Below are positions 59,669 to 64,000 of a stretch of 64,000 nt of DNA, piece by piece. Each line of letters starts with the position of its first letter. Position 1 is the first letter of the stretch. The position numbers were made by a program, and so were the translations under genes. Source of the DNA: Serratia fonticola (GTDB lineage: Bacteria; Pseudomonadota; Gammaproteobacteria; Enterobacterales; Enterobacteriaceae); contig NZ_CP011254.1 in the NCBI RefSeq assembly GCF_001006005.1, positions 5,146,001 to 5,210,000 of the forward strand. The letters are read 5' to 3'. The notes below the pieces were generated by a model, which did no database searches, was not told where the DNA came from, and saw only the letters and a program-made list of their open reading frames with translations.

Positions 59669-61678
59669 TTAGAGCACATTGAGGTAATAACCGATGCTTT
59701 CGGCCGCCTTGCGCCCTTCGGCAATGGCGGTCACGATCAGATCGGCGCCGCGCACGATGTCACCACCGGCGAAAATCTTGCGGTTACTGGTTTGGTACGG
59801 ATAACCCGCCACCGTTGGCGCCACCACGCGCCCTTGCCTGTCGAGCATCACATTATGTTCCGACAACCACCCCATACGATGCGGGCTAAAGCCAAAGGCC
59901 ATGATCACCGCATCCGCCGGTACGACATGTTCGGAACCCTCAACGGGTACCGCCTGCCGCCTGCCCTGGCTGTCTGGAGCCCCCATTTCGGTTCGCCGCA
60001 TCTGAATGCCGCTGACCTTACCTTCCTCATCGATCACGATGCTTAGCGGTTGCAGGTTGAACATGAATTCTGCGCCCTCTTCCCGCGCATTTTTCACTTC
60101 CTTTTTCGACCCCGGCATACTCTTTTCATCACGCCGATAGGCACAAATCACCTGTTCAGCACCGTGACGTAGTGAGGTACGGACGCAGTCCATAGCGGTA
60201 TCACCGCCCCCCAGTACGATCACCCGCTTGCCCGCCATATTGATGTAAGGACTTTGCGGATTCTCGGCATAGCCCATTAGCTGTTGCGTGTTGGCGATCA
60301 AGAATGGCAAGGCGTCATACACTCCCGGCGCACCTTCATTTTCCAAGCCGGAACGCATCGATTTATAGGTCCCCACGCCAAGGAACAGCGCGTCGTAATC
60401 ATTGAGCAGGGTTTCCATCGAGACGTCTTTGCCAATCTCGGTGTTCAGACGGAACTCCACGCCCATATCGCTGAAAATTTCACGCCTTCTGGCCATCACG
60501 TCCTTTTTCAGCTTGAACGCCGGAATGCCGAAGGTCAGCAACCCGCCAATTTCCGGATAGCGATCGAACACCACCGGCTTGATGCCATGGCGCACCAGGA
60601 TATCGGCACAGCCCAGCCCCGCCGGACCCGCGCCAATAATGGCAACGCGCTTGCCACTGTCTTTCACCGCCGACATATCTGGCCGCCAACCCATCTCAAA
60701 GGCCGTTTCGGTGATGTAGCGCTCAATGTTGCCGATGGTGACGGCTCCCCCGTGCTCATTGAGCGTACAGGATTGCTCGCACAGTCTGTCCTGTGGGCAT
60801 ACACGACCACACACTTCCGGCAGGCTGCTGGTTTGATGCGATAGCTCCGCCGCTTCCCAGATGCGCCCCTGGCTGGCCAGCCTGATCCACTGCGGGATCT
60901 GGTTATGCAGCGGGCAGGTCCAGGAGCAGATACTCTGCTTGCCGCAGCTCAGGCAACGTTCGGCCTGTTGCTGGATCTGCTGCTCATTAAAGGGTTGGTA
61001 GATTTCGGCAAAGCTGGTTTTGCGCAGCTCAAGTGGGATTTTACTGGCTTCCAAGCGAGGTGCCCGCGGCTGTTGCAGTAGATTACGGATCGGCGTTGAT
61101 TTCTTCGGGGCTTTCGCTTCTGGACTCTGATTAGCGGCACTGCCAAACAATTGGCTATGGTGATCGCGCGCCGCTGCACGTAGCCGCTTTTCTCGCTGCT
61201 GGTCCAGCAACGTTTGGTTGTCCACCAGGCTTAGTGCATGGGTGGGACAGGCACGTACACAGGCAGGCTCATGGTTCAGCTCGCTGCACAGATCGCATTT
61301 CTGTGCCTCGACCTTCTGATAGCTGTCTGCCAGGCGATGATTGGCGGGCTGCACCGTTTCGGTCACTACCGTCATCATGCCAAACGGACAAGCGACCGCA
61401 CAGGCTTTGCAGCCGATGCATTTCTCCTGGCTGACCTGGATGCTGGTATCACTCTGTTCAATGGCTCCGGTTGGACAAACATTGGCACAGGGTGCATCTT
61501 CACAATGGTGGCAGAACACGGCCGTATTACCATGGGTGCCCTGAATAACCTTGACTCTTGGGGTGAAATATTCGCGCTTGCTTGGGTATGCCCCTTGATG
61601 ATGCGCAGTCACACAGGCGACCTCGCAACTCCGGCAGCCAATGCAGGCTTCTGATTCCGCAACGATAAATTGATTCAT
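59669..61678 (-). CDS. aegA: AegA: ferredoxin-GltD-like fusion oxidoreductase
   Basis: 669 residues from ATG 61678 (AAGGATAC upstream). The N-terminal 190 residues are HydN-like with four cysteine clusters. The rest is a glutamate-synthase-small-subunit-like module: two further cysteine clusters (CLSCGKQSICSWTCP and CGRVCPQDRLCEQSC), FAD motif AIIGAGPAGLGCADIL and NADPH motif VIVLGGGDTAMDCV. E. coli AegA is linked to formate-dependent anaerobic urate degradation. It is paired with hydN, which repeats its N-terminal domain. Confidence 0.93.
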   Translation of the reverse strand: MNQFIVAESEACIGCRSCEVACVTAHHQGAYPSKREYFTPRVKVIQGTHGNTAVFCHHCEDAPCANVCPTGAIEQSDTSIQVSQEKCIGCKACAVACPFGMMTVVTETVQPANHRLADSYQKVEAQKCDLCSELNHEPACVRACPTHALSLVDNQTLLDQQREKRLRAAARDHHSQLFGSAANQSPEAKAPKKSTPIRNLLQQPRAPRLEASKIPLELRKTSFAEIYQPFNEQQIQQQAERCLSCGKQSICSWTCPLHNQIPQWIRLASQGRIWEAAELSHQTSSLPEVCGRVCPQDRLCEQSCTLNEHGGAVTIGNIERYITETAFEMGWRPDMSAVKDSGKRVAIIGAGPAGLGCADILVRHGIKPVVFDRYPEIGGLLTFGIPAFKLKKDVMARRREIFSDMGVEFRLNTEIGKDVSMETLLNDYDALFLGVGTYKSMRSGLENEGAPGVYDALPFLIANTQQLMGYAENPQSPYINMAGKRVIVLGGGDTAMDCVRTSLRHGAEQVICAYRRDEKSMPGSKKEVKNAREEGAEFMFNLQPLSIVIDEEGKVSGIQMRRTEMGAPDSQGRRQAVPVEGSEHVVPADAVIMAFGFSPHRMGWLSEHNVMLDRQGRVVAPTVAGYPYQTSNRKIFAGGDIVRGADLIVTAIAEGRKAAESIGYYLNVL

Positions 61679-62025
61679 AGGTATCCTTTCCGAACAGGCT
61701 GACTGAAAAAACACGCTTTCGTTGACGTTATCTCCTTATCTTGGCTGGCGTAGGCAGGTGTCAGTAAGGTTATAACCATGTAAATATAGTGGTTATATTT
61801 GATCCATTTCCATGACATTTCGCATGAAAATGGCGTAATGCACCCATCCGCTCTAAACCAGGCAGGACAACTCTTCGCTTTAATCACCCATTGTCGTATT
61901 GGATCGCATTTACACAGCACCTTTGGTTGTTATTTCGCCATCAATACATTAATATTATTTATATATCTATGGATTTTTTGTTGTAATTGAGCGGAATATA
62001 TTCATGTAATAAATGGAGGAAGTGC
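61679..62025. promoter_or_regulatory. aegA-vgrG divergent intergenic region with a dyad
   Basis: 347 bp, AT-rich, no gene. A perfect 7+7 inverted repeat ATAACCA-N11-TGGTTAT lies at 61772-61796, about 95 bp upstream of aegA, and is a possible operator. The vgrG ribosome site GGAGGAAG is at 62015-62022. Confidence 0.5.
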
Positions 62026-64000
62026 ATGCCAGGGATGAGCAATAAAGCCAGCGGGCTGAGGTTTACGGTAAGTGTTGGCAACCTGCCAGCAGAGGCTTTT
62101 GTGGTGGTGGGATTTACGCTGCATGAGCAATTCTCCATCCCGTTCGCGCTAGAGCTTGAGGTGGCTAGCGCCAAGCCCAGCGTGGAGTTCCGTTCAATCC
62201 TGGATGGTAACGCGACCCTGACGATTTGGCGTGAAACCGAGGTGCAACGGGTCGTTAATGGCATCGTTATTTCCATTGAGCAAGGGGACACCGGACTTCA
62301 TCAAACGCGTTACCGGTTTAGCATCCGTCCCTCGCTCTGGCGCGCCGGTTTGGGACACCGTTCACGTATTTTCCAGCAACAAAATTTTCTGGAAATCCTG
62401 GAAACCCTGCTAAAAGAAAACAAGATCAGCGACTACGCCCACGCGTTGCGCTACCCCCATGCCGTACGTGAGTTTTGCGTCCAATATAATGAAAGCGATC
62501 TCGATTTTATTAACCGCCTGGCCGCAGAAGAAGGGATTTACTATTTCTTTGAGCACCAAAATGGCAAACATACCTTGGTGTTTTCCGATGATTGCGCCGC
62601 ACTGCATGATGGGCCGACGCTCCCCTATTATCCCGATCAGCCATCTACCTCGCTGGAGGAACCCTGCGTCACCACCTTTAAGCGCCGGGAAAGTTTACGC
62701 CTCTCCGAAGTGCTGTTGAAAGATTACACCTTTAAAGATCCCTTATGGTTGGCAGAGTTCGGCGATGATGCCCGCGATACTGAGCATCAGCCCGGTCGGT
62801 ATTTCCATTACGATTTCCCTGGGCGTTTTAAAAGCACTCAGGTGGGTAAATCTTTTGCCCGCTGGCGCATCCAGGCGCTGCGTAACGATGCTCATCAGGG
62901 CGAAGGGGCAAGCAACTGCCCGGCACTGCAACCCGGCGTACGCTTTACCTTGGAAAACCATCCTCTGGAGGCACTCAATACGCGTTGGCAAATCACCCAA
63001 GCCAACCATTCAGGGCAGCAACCCCAAGCGCTTGAGAGTCACGCAGGCGGGACGGGAACTATCGTAACCAGCCAGTTTGCGTTTATTCCCCACGATCAGA
63101 CCTGGCGCCCTGCTTTACTGCCCAAGCCACGGATTGATGGCGCACAAATCGCCATTGTCACGGGGCCAGCCACTGAAGAAATCTTTTGTGATGAGTTCGG
63201 TCGGGTGAAAGTCCGTTTTCTCTGGGATCGCTCGGGCAGAACCGACGACAGCAGTTCCTGTTGGATCCGGGTATCACAACCATGGGCGGGGCCACGTTGG
63301 GGCATGTCGGCCGTGCCACGCGTTGACCATGAGGTGATCGTCGAGTTTCTGAATGGCGATCCCGATCAGCCCGTAATTATCGGCCGCACCTATCACGCCA
63401 GCAACCTGCCACCAGGCAAGCTACCGGGCACCAAAACCCAGATGTCGATCCGTTCGCAAACCCATAAGGGCGAAGGTTTTAACGAACTGCGTTTTGAAGA
63501 TGAAAAAGGCCAGGAAGAACTCTATCTACATGCGCAAAAGAACATGACAGCTGAGGTGCTGCATGACAGTTCCGCACGTATCGATCACGACGAGAACCGG
63601 CGGATAGGCAACGATCGCCGACAACAGATTGTCCACAATGATTTTCTGCAGGTTAATGGCGAAAAGCGTGACCGGGTAGAAAGCGATTATTCCCTGACCG
63701 TGAATAGCAATTTCCACATTAACACCAGCAACGCCTTATTGACGGAGGTTGGGCAGGAAATTCACCTGAAGTCCGGCACTAAAATAGTGATAGAAACCGG
63801 TACGGAGATCACCTTAAAGGCCGGTTCCAGCTTTATAAAAATCGATCCCAGTGGCGTCACGATCGGCCCCACGCTCAATGTGGGTACCGGCAGCCCGGGC
63901 TCCGGCAGAGGATGGGGTGGCAGAATGCCCGATGTTATTCCCATCCCAGCCAGCGTCCCTGCCTTTGCGCTAAATCCTGCACAGGTTAGTGCGTTTAAAC
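62026..64000 (+). CDS. vgrG: Type VI secretion spike protein VgrG (TssI), partial at window end
   Basis: At least 658 residues, open at the window edge. The N-terminal gp27-like part (EQFSIPFALELEVAS, QYNESDLDFINRLAAEEGIYYFFEH) is followed by the gp5-like OB region (EEIFCDEFGRVKVRFLWDR, DPDQPVIIGRTYHA) and the C-terminal needle (FEDEKGQEELYLHAQKNM, then GTEITLKAGSSFIKI). The ATG at 62026 follows GGAGGAAG. It probably starts a VgrG island with effector and immunity genes beyond the window. Confidence 0.93.
   Translation, partial: MPGMSNKASGLRFTVSVGNLPAEAFVVVGFTLHEQFSIPFALELEVASAKPSVEFRSILDGNATLTIWRETEVQRVVNGIVISIEQGDTGLHQTRYRFSIRPSLWRAGLGHRSRIFQQQNFLEILETLLKENKISDYAHALRYPHAVREFCVQYNESDLDFINRLAAEEGIYYFFEHQNGKHTLVFSDDCAALHDGPTLPYYPDQPSTSLEEPCVTTFKRRESLRLSEVLLKDYTFKDPLWLAEFGDDARDTEHQPGRYFHYDFPGRFKSTQVGKSFARWRIQALRNDAHQGEGASNCPALQPGVRFTLENHPLEALNTRWQITQANHSGQQPQALESHAGGTGTIVTSQFAFIPHDQTWRPALLPKPRIDGAQIAIVTGPATEEIFCDEFGRVKVRFLWDRSGRTDDSSSCWIRVSQPWAGPRWGMSAVPRVDHEVIVEFLNGDPDQPVIIGRTYHASNLPPGKLPGTKTQMSIRSQTHKGEGFNELRFEDEKGQEELYLHAQKNMTAEVLHDSSARIDHDENRRIGNDRRQQIVHNDFLQVNGEKRDRVESDYSLTVNSNFHINTSNALLTEVGQEIHLKSGTKIVIETGTEITLKAGSSFIKIDPSGVTIGPTLNVGTGSPGSGRGWGGRMPDVIPIPASVPAFALNPAQVSAFK

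Overview
The window looks like chromosomal DNA of an enterobacterium, most likely Serratia or a close relative in the Yersiniaceae. This is inferred from gene content and order, not from a database match. The core block hemA-prfA-prmC-sirB2-sirB1-kdsA facing lolB-ispE-prs, followed by ychH, pth and ychF, is the arrangement known from Escherichia coli, and several proteins (Prs, TtdA, LsrF) read almost like their E. coli counterparts. The accessory genes fit a plant- or soil-associated enteric: pectin side-chain use, L- and D-tartrate use, anaerobic haem breakdown and type VI secretion.

Layout. 0-10.3 kb: an AI-2E family membrane protein, a cupin, and the complete autoinducer-2 uptake locus (lsrK, lsrR divergent from lsrACDBFG). 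10.3-14.5 kb: a DJ-1/PfpI protein and a rhamnogalacturonan set (KdgM-type porin, GH105 hydrolase, GPH transporter). 14.7-19 kb: ttdR divergent from ttdA-ttdB-ttdT for L-tartrate. 19.1-20 kb: a serine tRNA followed by three exact-length 178-bp repeats ending in the tRNA 3' end (rtT-like), then one copy of a 162-bp palindromic repeat. 20-24.6 kb: two small genes, a diguanylate cyclase, a DUF336 protein and dauA. 24.7-38.3 kb: the housekeeping block, with an extra porin between hemA and lolB. 38.4-42.3 kb: a MerP-like and a MerT-like protein with a Tat-exported transglutaminase, and a nitrate-sensing-type chemoreceptor. 42.5-43.5 kb: yiiX and yicS. 43.5-47.3 kb: an RNA-repair operon. 47.5-49.5 kb: anaerobic haem degradation (hutW/chuW, chuY). 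49.9-54.8 kb: yhiI-rbbA-yhhJ. 54.9-57.2 kb: D-tartrate dehydratase and a divergent LysR regulator whose 3' end is built from the second copy of the palindromic repeat. 57.3-61.7 kb: a MuiA-family protein, hydN and aegA. 62.0 kb to the end: a vgrG running off the window.

The most interesting region is the minus-strand RNA-repair operon. It encodes RtcB2 (GTP-dependent RNA ligase), PrfH (release-factor homologue that acts on ribosomes with a damaged decoding centre), an ATP-dependent RNA ligase and an HD-domain/P-loop polynucleotide end-healing enzyme. It is preceded by a 16-codon open frame with a near-perfect Shine-Dalgarno sequence. Two chemically distinct RNA-sealing routes and a ribosome-rescue factor are thus in one transcription unit. 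The divergent gene hutW has an FNR-like dyad and a Fur-box-like sequence in the shared control region, and a sigma-54-like motif for the repair operon overlaps the FNR-like dyad.

Coordinates for starts were chosen from Shine-Dalgarno position and family length where the longest frame was implausible. No CRISPR array, insertion-sequence transposase or prophage gene was seen.
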